Shown: positions 46,732-58,344 of the stretch, piece after piece
How the letters are laid out: every line of letters starts with the position of its first letter
Numbering within the stretch: position 1 is the first letter of the stretch
DNA from: Taudactylus pleione
Taxonomy: Eukaryota; Chordata; Amphibia; Anura; Myobatrachidae
Reading direction: 5' to 3'
Length of the DNA stretch: 64,000 nucleotides
NCBI GenBank assembly: GCA_031769625.1
Contig: JAUIMM010000577.1
Coordinates: 1,178,001 to 1,242,000, forward strand
The notes under the pieces: model-generated
The model's database searches: none
Seen by the model: the letters and a program-made list of their open reading frames with translations, nothing else
Told to the model about the DNA's origin: nothing
Translations under genes and position numbers: made by a program

Positions 46732-47285
46732 GAGGACACATGGAGAAGGAGCTGATGCTGAGCTGTCTGAGCCCGAGGAGGACACATGGAGGAGGAGCTG
46801 ATGCTGAGCTGTCTGAGCCCGAGGAGGACACATGGAGGAGGAGCTGATGCTGAGCTGTCTGAGCCCGAGGAGGACACATGGAGGAGGAGCTGATGCTGAG
46901 CTGTCTGAGCCCGAGGAGTACACATGGAGGAGGAGCTGATGCTGAGCTGTCTGAGCCCGAGGAGGACACATGGAGGAGGAGCTGATGCTGAGCTGTCTGA
47001 GCCCGAGGAGGACACATGGAGGAGGAGCTGATACTGAGCTGTCTGAGCCCGAGGAGAACACATGGAGGAGGAGCTGATGCTGAGCTGTCTGAGCCCGAGG
47101 AGGACACATGGAGGAGGAGCTGATGCTGAGCTGTCTGAGCCCGAGGAGAACACATGGAGGAGGAGCTGATGCTGAGCTGTCTGAGCCCGAGGAAAACACA
47201 TGGAGGAGGAGCTGATGCTGAGCTGTCTGAGCCCGAGGAGGACACATGGAGGAGGAGCTGATGCTGAGCTGTCTGAGCCCGAGGA
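46732..47285. repeat. 46-bp minisatellite, about 12 units, upstream of the V-set exon
   Basis: Units contain CACATGGAGGAGGAGCTGAT, GCTGAGCTGTCTGAGCCC and GAGGAG. The units are nearly identical. As 46 is not divisible by three and no unit has a stop in the minus orientation, all three minus frames stay open for about 190-240 codons; these are not proteins. It lies about 320 bp 5' of the V-set exon. Confidence 0.95.
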
Positions 47286-47289
47286 GTTG

Positions 47290-48250
47290 TGTGTGAGTGT
47301 TTCACAATTCAGAGGCTGAGCCAAAAAAATCTCCTTTATATCTGTTGTGGTCAGTGTCAGTGCTGCAGGAGAGGTGAGGTGAGGGGAATGTGTGTGTGTG
47401 TGCGTGTTTGTGGGTGGTGGAATCTATTAATGTGAATGTTTATGTGTGTGTGGGGGATCTGGTAATGTTAATGTGGTAGGGGGAGATCTAGTAATGTCAG
47501 TGTGGCAGAGAAGAGACATATTAATGTCAGTGGGGGGGCTAGGGTGTCAGCATATAGTAAGATGTGTTATTATATTTGTGTGGTCATCTATTGAAGAATT
47601 TTAATTAGAATCGTTGTGGGGGAGCAGATTCTTATTTTGTCCACATTTCCTTTTGCAAGGCCCTCTTATGCCCGTGTCTATGGGAATGTACTGACATAAT
47701 TTGCCTCCATGTCAGCAATACAGAATATTTTGGTATCACATGCCAAGTATTTACTTAAAGTAATTGTAATTTAATTTGGTCCAGAACACACCCAATTGGC
47801 AACAGATATGCCCATAGGTGGATCTAGACACGCCTTTTGGGTGGTGTCAGACATCTAGCGCCGCACTTTTTACTATAGTGTGTAATCTCCCTGAAACCAC
47901 TTTTCAAAAGTAGGCAAATATGGGTAATGGGACAAAGACAGATGTTACCAAGGCTTGTACAAATACAATATAATATAATACTGCATGATTACATTTGTTG
48001 ATAAATAAGGACATTTCAGAGTGATTTATACAGTTATGTTGTTATTAGCCTTGTGTCATTGTATAATGCCAAAGGTTTAATACAGGGAAGGGAATTCCTA
48101 GTGACTGGCTAGAAGTAATTGACTGTCTACTGCTTTTAGTGATATATTTTTGATGCTATATAACCACATGTAGGGGCTGAGTTGGGTACAATGCTGATGT
48201 TTTTTTGCGACTGTGCATCCGTCTAAATCTCTAAAGTTGCACCGCGTATG
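47290..48250. other. Non-coding DNA, no gene seen
   Basis: Short G-rich and GT-rich runs near 47370-47460, then ordinary AT-rich sequence. A signal-peptide exon of the receptor could lie here, but I could not recognise one. Confidence 0.35.
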
Positions 48251-48265
48251 CGTCACTTGGTCTCT

Positions 48266-48686
48266 GGGCCTGATTCAGAGCTGAATGCTCTGACCAGAGC
48301 GCTCGCTCTCAATCAGGGCCCTCCTCCCTCAACTTGGAGCGGCCTCCTGGCCGCTCGCGTAGCTGTGGGTGACCACCCACAGCATATGCGAGCGTCCATG
48401 ATGATGGTCGCGATGGTCTTGACCATCGCGACCATCGGGCTTGCGATGGAGACCCTGCGGTAGGGTCTCGCTGCCGCAAGCCCTGGGGTGATTTTGGTTC
48501 TATCAGAGCCAAAATCACTCCCACTGACATCACTAATGACGGTAGGCGTTCCCATGGGAAGCCCATCTCTCGACGGGTCTCGCGCATGCACACGATGGAG
48601 CTCCCTCCGTCGCGCGCATGCGCAGTAGGGCACAATCGACCCGCTTGCGAGCGTCCTGCGCTCGTGAGCGGGTCTGAATCAGGCCC
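48266..48686. mobile_element. Foldback MITE GGGCCTGATTCAG (copy H)
   Basis: Ends GGGCCTGATTCAGAGCTGAA and GGTCTGAATCAGGCCC; TCT at 48263-48265 and 48687-48689. A terminal hairpin (GCTCTGACCAGAGC) sits at the left. The minus frames 48309-48740 are read through it. Confidence 0.85.
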
Positions 48687-49199
48687 TCTGTGCAGTGTGC
48701 ACAGAGATGGAGGATAAATTGAGATGCATAGACTCTGCAATATGCTGGGTGTTCCTGGGCAGTGACTGGGAGGTGGCTATGCAGATGCACAAAGATCTTC
48801 CATCTGATAGGCATGTTATGGGAGCATTGGCGTATTTATAATGGATGCAGGGTGTGCGCAGCACACAGGCCCCTGGGTGCAGGGGGGCCCACACTGAACA
48901 TCTTGCACTCATATAAAAATTATATTTACCTCTCCAGAGGAGTACCACGTTGACCAGTTCTATAGAATTTAATCACCAGGAAAATGACGCTGTGGACATT
49001 TTCCCAGTGATTTGCACATATTCAGTAAAGATGTCCCCAGACATAAGTCACGGACGCCATGTTCCCGGAGACCTGCGCATGTGCAGTAGACTCAGGCACA
49101 AAGCCACAGTCTACTGCTCTGCTGAAGAGGAGAGGGCCCATACAGCTGCACACAGGCCCCTGTATGGGAGTTTTGCGTGCATGTTGCAGGGGTGTACTC

Positions 49200-49960
49200 T
49201 GGTCCTGATTCAGAGATGGATGCTGTTAGCATCCTTGGATGCAGCAGCGGCGCTACCACTAGGCAGCTGTAGAGAGCTACCACAGGTGTCGTCACCTAAG
49301 GAGGCCACTGTTGAGGCCGCCTATCAAGCAAATGAGGGATTTCTCTGAAACAGACTCCTTTTTTCGATGATGCCTACGACTGCCACAGGTCTTATTAGCT
49401 GGGACCGACACTATCTCCTCATTTCTTCCTTGCTTTTGGCCTCAATGGCAATTTCATGTGTTCTGTGAAAAAGCCAGCACAACTTCTGATTCTGGTCCCC
49501 TGCTCAATTTGTGCTACAGTAGCTTTTCTGTGTGATAGGACCAGACAGGCTAGCCTTCATCCCACATGCACATTAATAAGCCTTGGCGCATATGACCATG
49601 TTGCTGGTTTACTGTCTGTCCTTCCTTCGACCACTTCTGGTAAGTTCTAAGCACTGCATACTGGAAGAGCTGCCGTTTTAGAAATGCTCTGACCTAGTCG
49701 TCTAAACATCACAATTTGACGCTTGTCAAAGTTACTCAGATTCTAACGCTTGTCCATTTCTCCTACTTCAAAGTTCGGGGTCTATTCTGATCATTTTTAT
49801 GCCCGATATGTAAAAGGGTGATGCTTTTCCTAGCAAGACACGGCTAGTAAAAGCATTGTCCTTTTAAATATTGGGCATAGTCATAAATATGATCAGAAAC
49901 ACCCGGATTTACAACCAGACACTTTGTAAATAAACCCCATCAACTTCAAGAACTGATGGC
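49200..49960. other. Non-coding DNA with one MITE-like end
   Basis: TCCTGATTCAGAGATGGATG near 49204 resembles the left end of the TTCAGA MITE group, without a recognisable right partner. No gene is seen. Confidence 0.35.
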
Positions 49961-50234
49961 TCACTTGTTGCATAATATACTCCACCCATTGACAGGTGCC
50001 ATTGTAACAAGATAATTAATGTTATTCACCTGTAAGGTTATGGCTGATATATATAAATGTGTGTGTGTGTGCAGATATGTCTGTGCAGCTGTATATATGT
50101 GTCTGTACAATAGTGTCGGTGTAAAAAAAAAATATATATATATATATGTGTGTGTGTTTGTGAAACTTTTTGTGTAACTGTGTACATATGTGTCTTTAAC
50201 TGTTGACATGCATATAGGTTGTGCACCTGCATAC

Positions 50235-50826
50235 CCCTTAGCACCGGAGAGCTCAGCAACACCAAAAGACCCGGAAGACCACGGAAAACAACTGTGGTGG
50301 ATGACAGAAGAATTATTTCCCGGTGCGTTCTTTCTTTTTAAGAATGTTCCAAACAGTTGATTTGGCCACACCTAATGTTTTTGCTATCTCTCTGATGGGT
50401 TTGTTTTGATTTTTCAGCCTAATGATGGCTTGCTTCACTGATGGTGACAGCTCTTTGGATCTCATATTGAGAGTCGACCGCAACTGATTCCAAATGCAAA
50501 TGTCACACCTAGAATCAACTCCAGACCTTTTACCTGCTTAATTGATAATGAAATAACGAGGGAATAGCCCACACCTGTCCATGAAATAGCTTTTGAGTTG
50601 ATAGTCCCATTACTTTTGGCCCCTTAAAAAGTGGGAGGCACATATAGAAATCGTTGTCATTCCTACACCGTTCACCTGATTTGGATGTAATTACCCTCAA
50701 ATTAAATCTGAAAGTCTGCAGTTAAAGCACATCTTGTTTGTTTCATTTCAAAGCCATTGTGGTGGTGAATAGAGGCCAAAATATGAAAATTCTGTCAATG
50801 TCCCAATATTTATGCACCTGACTGTA
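50235..50826 (-). pseudogene. Tc1/mariner element with internal deletion and inversion
   Basis: On the minus strand ATG at 50464 opens MRSKELSPSVKQAIIRLKNQ, then IREIAKTLGVAKSTVWNILK, the paired helix-turn-helix DNA-binding domain of Tc1 transposases, ending KERTG near 50322. The next piece of the protein (KRPGRPRKTTVVDDRRIIS) is present on the opposite strand at about 50255-50318, so that block is inverted. CACCGG sits at both borders of the inversion in opposite orientation. The right terminus (TATTTATGCACCTGACTGTAT, about 50806-50826) is a Tc1-type inverted repeat. The DDE catalytic part is missing. Confidence 0.8.
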
Positions 50827-51039
50827 TATGCACTGGGAAACCATTTCAGTGATGTATCACAATAACTGGAATAGGGGTTATGACAACTATATTAATACCA
50901 AAGATGGAGAACTAATTGTACTTATGGACCACCAATCCACCATGCAGATGTGCCTGGGATTTGTACAGAGATGCCCACAAACAGTCCCTGACCAAAAGAG
51001 GCCCACAAAGTGCTTGCGAGAGCATGGGTTTCACTAGCC

Positions 51040-52273
51040 AACCCCCGATACGTCCAATAATCATTCACCAACTGTCAACTGTCCCATCACCACTCTAATC
51101 TCACTTGCCTCCATCTAATATCTTAATTCTGGTAATGACACTTAATTTAAGTTCAATCTTTACTTGAACCACTGCTGTGTGAACTTTCATGCTGAATTTC
51201 CTGCCTCTCCTAAGAGAGAGGCTTTATATTTTATTTTACTATTCCAATTCCAACTTTCCCATGCACTCTGGCCCAAGATCTCTGATCCCATTGTGTACTG
51301 TGATCTATAGTTCTACTCTTCCTCCACTCCTACCCTGCTGAGATAGCTTTCCAGATCAATGAATAGTATATACAGGGCAGTGCAAATATAATTTCAATCT
51401 CATTAGATGGAGAAGGTTGAGTTCCCTCACTGGAGATGTTTCCTGAGTCTTCAGTATTCACTCTCCAGAAGCCACCCTTCTCCACTTTTTTCTGTAAAAG
51501 TTTATGTGAAGAAATGGAAGGTACAGATCACTACAGTGAGTAATCAGAGGTGGATGGGGATTTTAAATTAAAAATGGCAAAGAAATGCTGATTTCAGAAG
51601 AGTGGAGATAGCTACTCCAACATTGTAACACAGCTACAGCCCTGGAATGTTGTCAGGTTTGTAAGTGCCTTAAAATTTTCATACTTGATCACTGAATTGG
51701 TAATATCAATTTGAGAGTGCAATTTTTGAGACAGAAAAATCTAATGTCGTGCCCATTTTTTCACCTAGGGTATGTGCACTCCCAATTCCTGCGGTATTCA
51801 ATTTTAAAAAATCGGGTGCAAATATTTTTATGAAAATATACCCATGCAAAAATTAGAAAAAATCAGTCTGTCACCCCCAAAAACAAAAAAAAATATAAAA
51901 AACAAACTTTTTCTTGTCAAACATTTTCTTGTTTAATTTTGTACGCATAAAACAAATAAAAATTATAAAAAAAAGTGATTTCGGGGTAATTTTAGGTCAA
52001 TAAAAAAATTAATATGTAAAAAAAATCTAAAAAAACATTTTAGGTTAGATTCAAATGAAAACACAAATTTATATAAAACATAAAAATACCGCCACTCACT
52101 TTGTTGCAGTGCCTTCCAAATGCTTGCTGGGGTGCTCACCTTGGGGTGTGGTACCCCTCCACATATATATAAGAGATAAGTGGCATTCCCAGTCCAAATA
52201 CTCAGAGAAAAAACAGTGCTTTACTGTACTGTTTTTGCTCTGAGTATTTGGGCTGGGAGTGACAGTTATTTCT

Positions 52274-52321
<48 letters not shown>

Positions 52322-52430
52322 CAAAAAGGTCCACTTTTGTATCACCATTGCTGGGGTCGCAGACTCGAACGGCATAGTAGCTCCAAAAGCATAGAAACAT
52401 ATTGAGCGCACTCACCAGACTTGTAGTTGT
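51040..52430. other. AT-rich DNA, no gene seen
   Basis: A-rich runs (51780-52060) and a TA/TG microsatellite. An imperfect inverted pair (TTCCCAGTCCAAATACTCAG at 52186 and the inverse near 52238-52258) marks a small palindrome. Confidence 0.4.
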
Positions 52431-52459
52431 AGAAAAAGGATTTTATTATCAGAAAGCCA

Positions 52460-52510
52460 TCATAAGTAGTCGACGTTTCAGTCCTCCCTTGGACTTTTGT
52501 CTTGATACAG
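52460..52510 (-). other. GAAACGTC stem-loop motif, minus strand
   Basis: On the minus strand AGTCC-AAGGGA-GGACT forms a 5-bp hairpin followed by GAAACGTCGAC. The layout matches the motifs at 28096 and 53957, but the upstream core (AAGACAA) is further from the hammerhead consensus. Confidence 0.3.
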
Positions 52511-53956
52511 TGGTAGATTGCATTGGTTTAAAATATACTTTTACGTTGAATTAATATATTATCTTACTACCACGGTTACATCTGTGCACATCTATACTTG
52601 ATTTATGTTTAAATATTTATTTGTACATGTGAGGATGCATGTGTACATCAAGGCATGCATGTACCCACATGTATATATTTAATTTATTTGTATCTGTTTA
52701 TTGTTTAAGTTCTATTAGTGTGTATTTTTAATTTTTGTATATATTTTTATATATTTTTTTATTGTTGATTTTCTTATTGTTGATCTTGTATTTTTTTTCA
52801 TTTTTTTTTTATTTTTTCTTTTTGCACATAGGAGATGTGTGTGGTGTTTATATTTTTTTCTCTCTGTTTTTGTGATATTGTTACTATAGGATGGAATATA
52901 CCAATGTGTTTACTCAGGCTTTAATATTTTTCCATTGTAGACGTATGTGTAGAGTTTCCATTTATCTCTTCTTCTTGGTATTGACAGCATGGATGGAATC
53001 TAACACTGTGTCTATTCAGGCTCCAATAATCTGTCTTCCTCTACATTAATGTACTATAGCGATTAAGTCTATTAAATGTTCGTTTTTATCCAAAGAATGA
53101 ATGGTTAACCGTGTCCCTCCCTGTGAGTAGATATGCAGATTAACTTTGAGTTACTTTAGTCAGTATAGAGTGCGCTATGCCCCGATCGTTTACCATGTAT
53201 ACATGGCAACCTATGGAACGCACCCAGACTGATGGTGACAGACTCTAGCGTAGGGAACTTCAGGCCTGACAGGGAACATGTGACCAGGGGTTGGTCTGTG
53301 ACCACTTCTGCCGGGATGCATAGTTGAGCAACCTGGTGGATTGCAAGCAGTTGGGGACACACACGTGTGTGTGTGTTAGTGTACCGGAGTCCCACATTGC
53401 CCGTGAGTGGAGATAGCGGAGTGTGGTGTTCATTTGAACCTGGTAAGCGCACGTCTTTTTGTCATATGCTCGCTGTTTAGTTGGATGTTGTATCTAAGGT
53501 TGACTATTTAATATTTCTAGGCTATCAATGATTGTGTGGCAATGTCATCGTTAGCACTTATGTTTGTGATATATTTCTTTATGTGATTGTGCACACTTCA
53601 TTGATATTCAACTGTATAGGTATCCATGATGCACACTCGCTGGGACAATTGTGTAACATAGCCCTGATTGGGTTTTGGGTTGCAGCATTTGGAGTTCTGT
53701 GATACTCCTAGCTTTTTCTTTTGGAATGCTAATATGTGTACATATATATACACATAATCTTCTTGTCCAGTCGTGTATGTGTTAATGTGGTTGATCTTTT
53801 GTGCAGATTTTGTATGGAGCCTGATAGACTGTGTCACTGTGTCTTGTATTTTCTATTTTTCTATTGGTAATTTGAGTTTTCAATTTATATTGATTATATC
53901 TTTGTTGTTTCATTTTTAGATGTAATATGAAATATGCACACATGGTGCATTTTTGC

Positions 53957-54013
53957 AATTTGTTGCCGGTCTTGAAAAAGGTTCATATTCGAACCGAAAC
54001 GTCGACAAATTAT
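53957..54013 (+). other. Hammerhead-like stem-loop motif
   Basis: AATTTGT (53957-53963) can pair with ACAAATT (54005-54011) as outer stem I, and GTC before the core with GAC after it. The core is TTGAAAA, then A, then GGTTC-ATATTC-GAACC (perfect 5-bp stem II), GAAA, and CGTC with the cleavage position at 54003. Deviations from the ribozyme consensus are the same as at 28096 (T for C3, A for G8, extra A), and stem III has no loop of its own. Confidence 0.35.
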
Positions 54014-54204
54014 TTATATGGCAATCGTTTGGACAAATTATGCTGAATAAATTGTGTCATTTTTGGATTACATATTGAATGACTTCTTGGAGACTGGATA
54101 TTGTGTGGATATTAATTGGATCAGTTTAAAATTTGATCTTGGATAGCAACCCACCGATGAATTATTCTTGATGTGAGTGCAGGATTCGATTGTATATATC
54201 TATG

Positions 54205-54236
<32 letters not shown>

Positions 54237-54724
54237 ATGATGATTTTTGGGTAATTTATTGGAAGACATTTTTAGTTTTGACAAACAGTAATTACATGGA
54301 ATTGTTGGACTAATTAAGCTAATTGGAAACTTTCCACAATTAGTCATGGGGGAGTGTCTTAGAGGCACGTCCTGACAATATTTCCTAAAAATAAAGATTT
54401 TAGAAATAAGATTTGGTTTGGAGGTGTTCAAATAGAATTTGATAAAAATCACGCACCCTATTGGATAGGGAAAACCTTATGGCTGCAGGTAAAACCCATC
54501 GCTGCTGTGTTTTTCAAAATTACAGTTGCAATTGGATATGCCCCAATGTGAGTAATGACTAGGACCATTGACAACATTTGTCTGTCACTCGTCATTTCAC
54601 CACCAGTTTGAAAGTGTCACTTAACACAAGGAGTTAATTTTGAATTACTCCAAGGGCTTATGTGCTAATAATTTCTTAATTAGTGCCAGAAAAACTAGCA
54701 CTTTATTTCAGTGATGATAAGATT

Positions 54725-54980
54725 ATGGCCTGATTCAGAGGTGGACACTGATGCAGACGTAAGGACTGAGACGCCCACTCGCAGTACAATGCTGCATTAT
54801 CGGCTGGTGCATCTTTAGACACATCATCGGTCTCACCTTGAAACTTGCACCAGCCCTTTGTCAGGGTAATTTTTCCATTGGTGTACGGCCTCCCATTTAA
54901 GCAGCTGTATGTCTGAGTATAGCCGCTTTCACCTGCAACACTTGCATAGCATGCTACCTCTGCGTGCGCCGGATTTGGCA
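54725..54980. mobile_element. One-ended fragment of the GGCCTGATTCAGA MITE group
   Basis: GGCCTGATTCAGAGGTGGACAC at the left; no inverted right end is found. The 92-codon minus frame 54703-54981 has no domain I recognise. Confidence 0.4.
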
Positions 54981-55075
54981 CCCCTCTGTTACCTCCCGAT
55001 CTCTGTCCAGGAATGCCCCATACTGCCTATATACTTCCCTGTGCATGCACTGGAATCTGTACTATGTCATCTTAG

Positions 55076-55306
55076 TCAGACCCTGTACAATAACCTCATT
55101 ATCATTATCATTTTTTTTTCACATGAGGCTGCCTGTTTAAACAGTATCTCAAAGGGGGGACAGATAAAAGAAATGACAATCTGGAATGATCTTGGTGTTA
55201 TTACCATCACCTTACACGTGTTCTGGGAAACGTCACCTGTAAAATGAGTCCCCCTATCACTTTTAATAATTGTAGGGATATAGTATCTGCATACAGGTTC
55301 CTGCAA
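55076..55306 (-). pseudogene. Retroviral integrase fragment (endogenous retrovirus pol)
   Basis: A short minus-strand stretch carries IKSDRGTHFTG, the segment around the second catalytic Asp of retroviral integrase cores, then loses similarity after about 30 residues. It lies 3' of gag in the same orientation. Protease, reverse transcriptase and RNase H are absent between it and the nucleocapsid remnant, so most of pol is deleted. It is a decayed genomic fossil. No env was recognised. Confidence 0.7.
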
Positions 55307-55632
55307 TTAAATCTTGTTATTAATAGCTACTGCTCTAAATAATGCCTGGACCCCTGGGTTGGACAGTATTCTGAGTATTTGACCTTAGCCTGGCATGGCT
55401 GCCATTTATCCTTAGCAACCTTGTGTCTTGTGGGTGGGAGATAAAGCACAACAGTTTAATATCATTTAAACATGACCTAAATACAACAATAAATCATCCA
55501 CATTTTACATTAGAACAGATCCATTGGCAGATTGAAAAGATTGAAAACAGTCATATAAGGCCTGGGAGAAGATACTGGGGTTGCCTATGAACCCATGGGA
55601 AACCTGTGTTCATGTGTGGTGTTCTTTACTTT

Positions 55633-55674
55633 GCAGTACATACTTATGTGTCCCACTTGGTTGCAGTTAAAACA
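55633..55674 (-). pseudogene. Gag nucleocapsid zinc knuckle (endogenous retrovirus)
   Basis: The minus strand encodes CFNCNQVGHISMYC, a CX2CX4HX4C knuckle with perfect spacing, the RNA-packaging motif of retroviral nucleocapsids. It is in a different frame from the upstream gag pieces, so at least one frameshift separates them. Confidence 0.8.
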
Positions 55675-55876
55675 TGTTTTTGAGTGGGGTGGATGAAAAT
55701 ATTGTTGTGGGATTTGAGCAAGAGGGAAAGGTGGTGGGTATGGGTAAGGATATTGAGGGAAAGGATTTTGTGGGGGGTATGGAGTTTGTGGGTAGTATGG
55801 GACTTGTGGTAGTGCGTGATAAGTGGGATAAGGCTGTGCGTGCAGTGGTGTGGGATTGGTGAGGACGTGTAACTGT

Positions 55877-56575
55877 TCAGGTGTAGGTGTGTGTGGGTGC
55901 AGGTGTGTCTGCTGGCTGTGATGTTACCTTCATTCCTTCCAGAGCTTGGATACTGACAGCCATTAGTTTTTCGCTCTGGGTCTCTCTCTTCTTTGGGATG
56001 TTTTTATCATGTTCTATGGCAGATTCTATGAGGGTATCTATTGTGACTCCCCTCCACCCAGGTTGTGAGGTCTGAACCCGGGTCTTTAGATTTTCTTTAA
56101 GACCATCCATGAGTATAGTGACAATCATTCCCCTATGGTGAGTGCTATCTTTAATATCCTCTAACCCAGTGTACTGGGTGATAGCCTGCAGAGCCCGGTC
56201 GCAATAATCTTCTGCAGATTCACTCTCCTTTTGCTTTATAATGAAAATTTAGTTCCAGTTAACTACTACTGGAAAATATGTACCCAATTGAGTTATGATG
56301 CGGGAAATATTATCTTGGTTTACTTGGTCTGTTAAGGGAACGTCACCATCCAATACACAATCCGTGACAAATTTTGTCACGTCGATATTACGTGGTAGAC
56401 AGGCCCTTAACACCACACGCCAATCTTTATTAGTTGGCTCATGAGAACTACCCAAATTCCTCAAAAATCTTTGACATTTGGCTAGTTCCTTTTTGGGATT
56501 GGGGAAATCATTTATGATGGAATTTAGTTCTGCTCTTGTCCAAGGACAATGCATCACCACTTCCCTCGTGGGCAC
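55877..56575 (-). pseudogene. Gag capsid region (endogenous retrovirus), two open pieces
   Basis: The piece 56249-56575 has a capsid-like PWTRAELNSIINDFPNP start and a DWRVVLRACLP block of the kind seen near the N-terminal part of retroviral capsids. The piece 55877-56128, in the same frame after a stop, continues with GLKENLKTRVQ-type sequence ahead of the nucleocapsid. The closest genus is not clear to me; gamma- or epsilon-like is likely from the overall layout. The stops show it cannot make a full Gag. Confidence 0.75.
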
Positions 56576-56777
56576 TACACCGTTCGCATCTGCATTTCCG
56601 TTTGGAACAGTTATTGTCCGAATGGGATGCAGACCAGCAGCGCTGCTACCTTTGACCTTGTTACCTGGCTGGGGGGTTTAATCTGCTGCTGCTACGTATG
56701 GTATGAACAACTTCCTCTACGGGTGCAGAGGGTGTTAACGCTTCCCTTACTGTTACTGATGGAGATGACGGCACCAC

Positions 56778-57413
56778 TCATGATTGTGGTGATGCAGCAT
56801 CTATCATCTGTACAGCATGGGAAATGGCAGACATTACAATAGGCTCATCATCCACATCATGAACATTTTCTTTATGGTTGCTTAAGAGAGGGTAAAAATT
56901 GCTTGTTACATTTTTATGGGTATTTTTGATAACTGTACTTGCACCTCCATCCACATAAGGTGGAGGTGGTGTGCGTGAACTGCTGGCAATACCTTCCACA
57001 ACGCTACCTTGCTGCACGTGCGCGCCACTTTGAGGCTCGCCCGTATTGCAATTTAGCGTCGCGGATGTATTTTCTGGCAATGCACTTGCAATGCTAGTTT
57101 GCGTCGCTTGCGCATTTTTAAGCCACACATACCCTTCATGCTGCCACAACTTTAAACATTCATAATATTTTACCTTTTTCTCTCGGGAGTGCATCAGATT
57201 GATGTGTACCCGGACATTATCTAATACATCCTTATCAAAACTACCAATTCTAGGAAACAGTTTAACACTCTTCCTAGTCATATTAAACCATAAATCACAA
57301 TACCTAGTTGCATTGGCACCGTACTTGATATGCATAATATGCCGCGCCGATCCAAGAGGCGCTTCCAACAGCAGCAAATCATTTAACATCTCTACCAATC
57401 GCTTGGTCCTCAT
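56778..57413 (-). pseudogene. Gag matrix region with PPPY late-domain motif (endogenous retrovirus)
   Basis: A 211-codon minus frame that precedes the capsid pieces. The first 115 residues or so are a basic, Trp/Tyr-containing domain consistent with matrix. A run RTPPPPYVDGG contains a PPPY late-domain motif that recruits NEDD4-type ubiquitin ligases in retroviruses. The frame differs from the capsid frame, so a frameshift lies near 56.7 kb. The start ATG at 57413 is plausible as the gag start. Confidence 0.75.
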
Positions 57414-57465
57414 CCTGGGAGAACCCTAAGTTTTTCAATAAAGATTTAATTTGGTGAAAGACAGT

Positions 57466-57630
57466 CTAGATACTCTCACTTACCTACGGAAGAAATTTCT
57501 TGATGCCCCCGCTCACCTACGGAAGAAATTTCTAGATGCCCCCGCTCACCTATGGAAGAAATTACTAGATGCCCCCGCTCACCTACAGAAGAAATTTCTA
57601 GATGCCCCAGCTCACCTATTATCTCTCAGT
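57466..57630. repeat. 33-bp tandem repeat in the retroviral leader
   Basis: About five units with CTCACCTACGGAAGAAATTT and CTAGATGCCCC. The 33-bp period gives an 11-residue repeat in one frame (57451-57660 plus). It sits just upstream of the gag start. Confidence 0.9.
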
Positions 57631-58328
57631 TTACAATCACAAGTTTCCAATGCGGCTTAATTACAATGCTCTAGTAACCCAACCTAATTACTGAACACTG
57701 CAATCACACTGAGAGTTGGTCCCTACAACAAAGACAACATGTACACCTGCCGATGTGTATAGAATGGTAAGCTACTTACCAAGCTACTAGGCCAACCCCT
57801 GCGCCTAGTACTTAAGGGTCATACAATACCCTTAACCTTTAGGTCCCATGTTACACCCTAAACAAATACTCACAATCACACACTCTTTTCCTGCGCAGAA
57901 AACTACATGTTAACCCAATTATTGTAAACCTCAATGGCTTTGTTTAAACACGTGGCAGCACAACCGGAAGTACGTATACGTTATTGTGCAACCAGTCGCA
58001 TACACAATAATGCGACTACCACACAACCATATAACAACCTTTAGCTGCGTGCACAAAAGTGTGTCTTTACGGTGCGCAAAACTGTGACTCAGCCGCGTGT
58101 TCAATACTGCGGCACCCCTTTAAACATTATTGTTCTATCAACAAAGGAAAACAAACTTTTTCCTCTCTTGTCCCTGGATTCTAGCCAGCGTCCTCGGCTC
58201 ATACGAAAACGGGTAGCAATTTCTCAGCACCGAGCGGTTGCAGGCAAACCCTGCATGTGGCCACTCCACCCTTTGGTGAGATATCGATAACTGTATGTGC
58301 CGTGTGAGTAGGTAAGTGACTTCACTAT

Positions 58329-58337
58329 GAGCCCCCA
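58329..58337 (-). promoter_or_regulatory. Possible retroviral primer-binding site
   Basis: The minus strand reads TGGGGGCTC here, the first nine bases of a tRNA-Pro-type primer-binding site; the following bases (ATAGTGAAG) do not match. It lies between the gag start and the TATA box at 58676, as expected. Confidence 0.45.
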
Positions 58338-58344
58338 ACTAAGG

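Noticed and set aside
46595..47324. Three minus frames of 191-237 codons
   Set aside because: Read-through of a 46-bp minisatellite; the three frames encode the same repeat in different phases.
48940..48960. Possible signal-peptide exon of the receptor (hydrophobic LVNVVLLWRG before a GTAAAT donor, minus strand)
   Set aside because: No in-frame ATG before an upstream stop; it cannot start the protein.
48950..49348. 132-codon plus frame
   Set aside because: No recognisable domain and no splice or start context; partly repeat-like.
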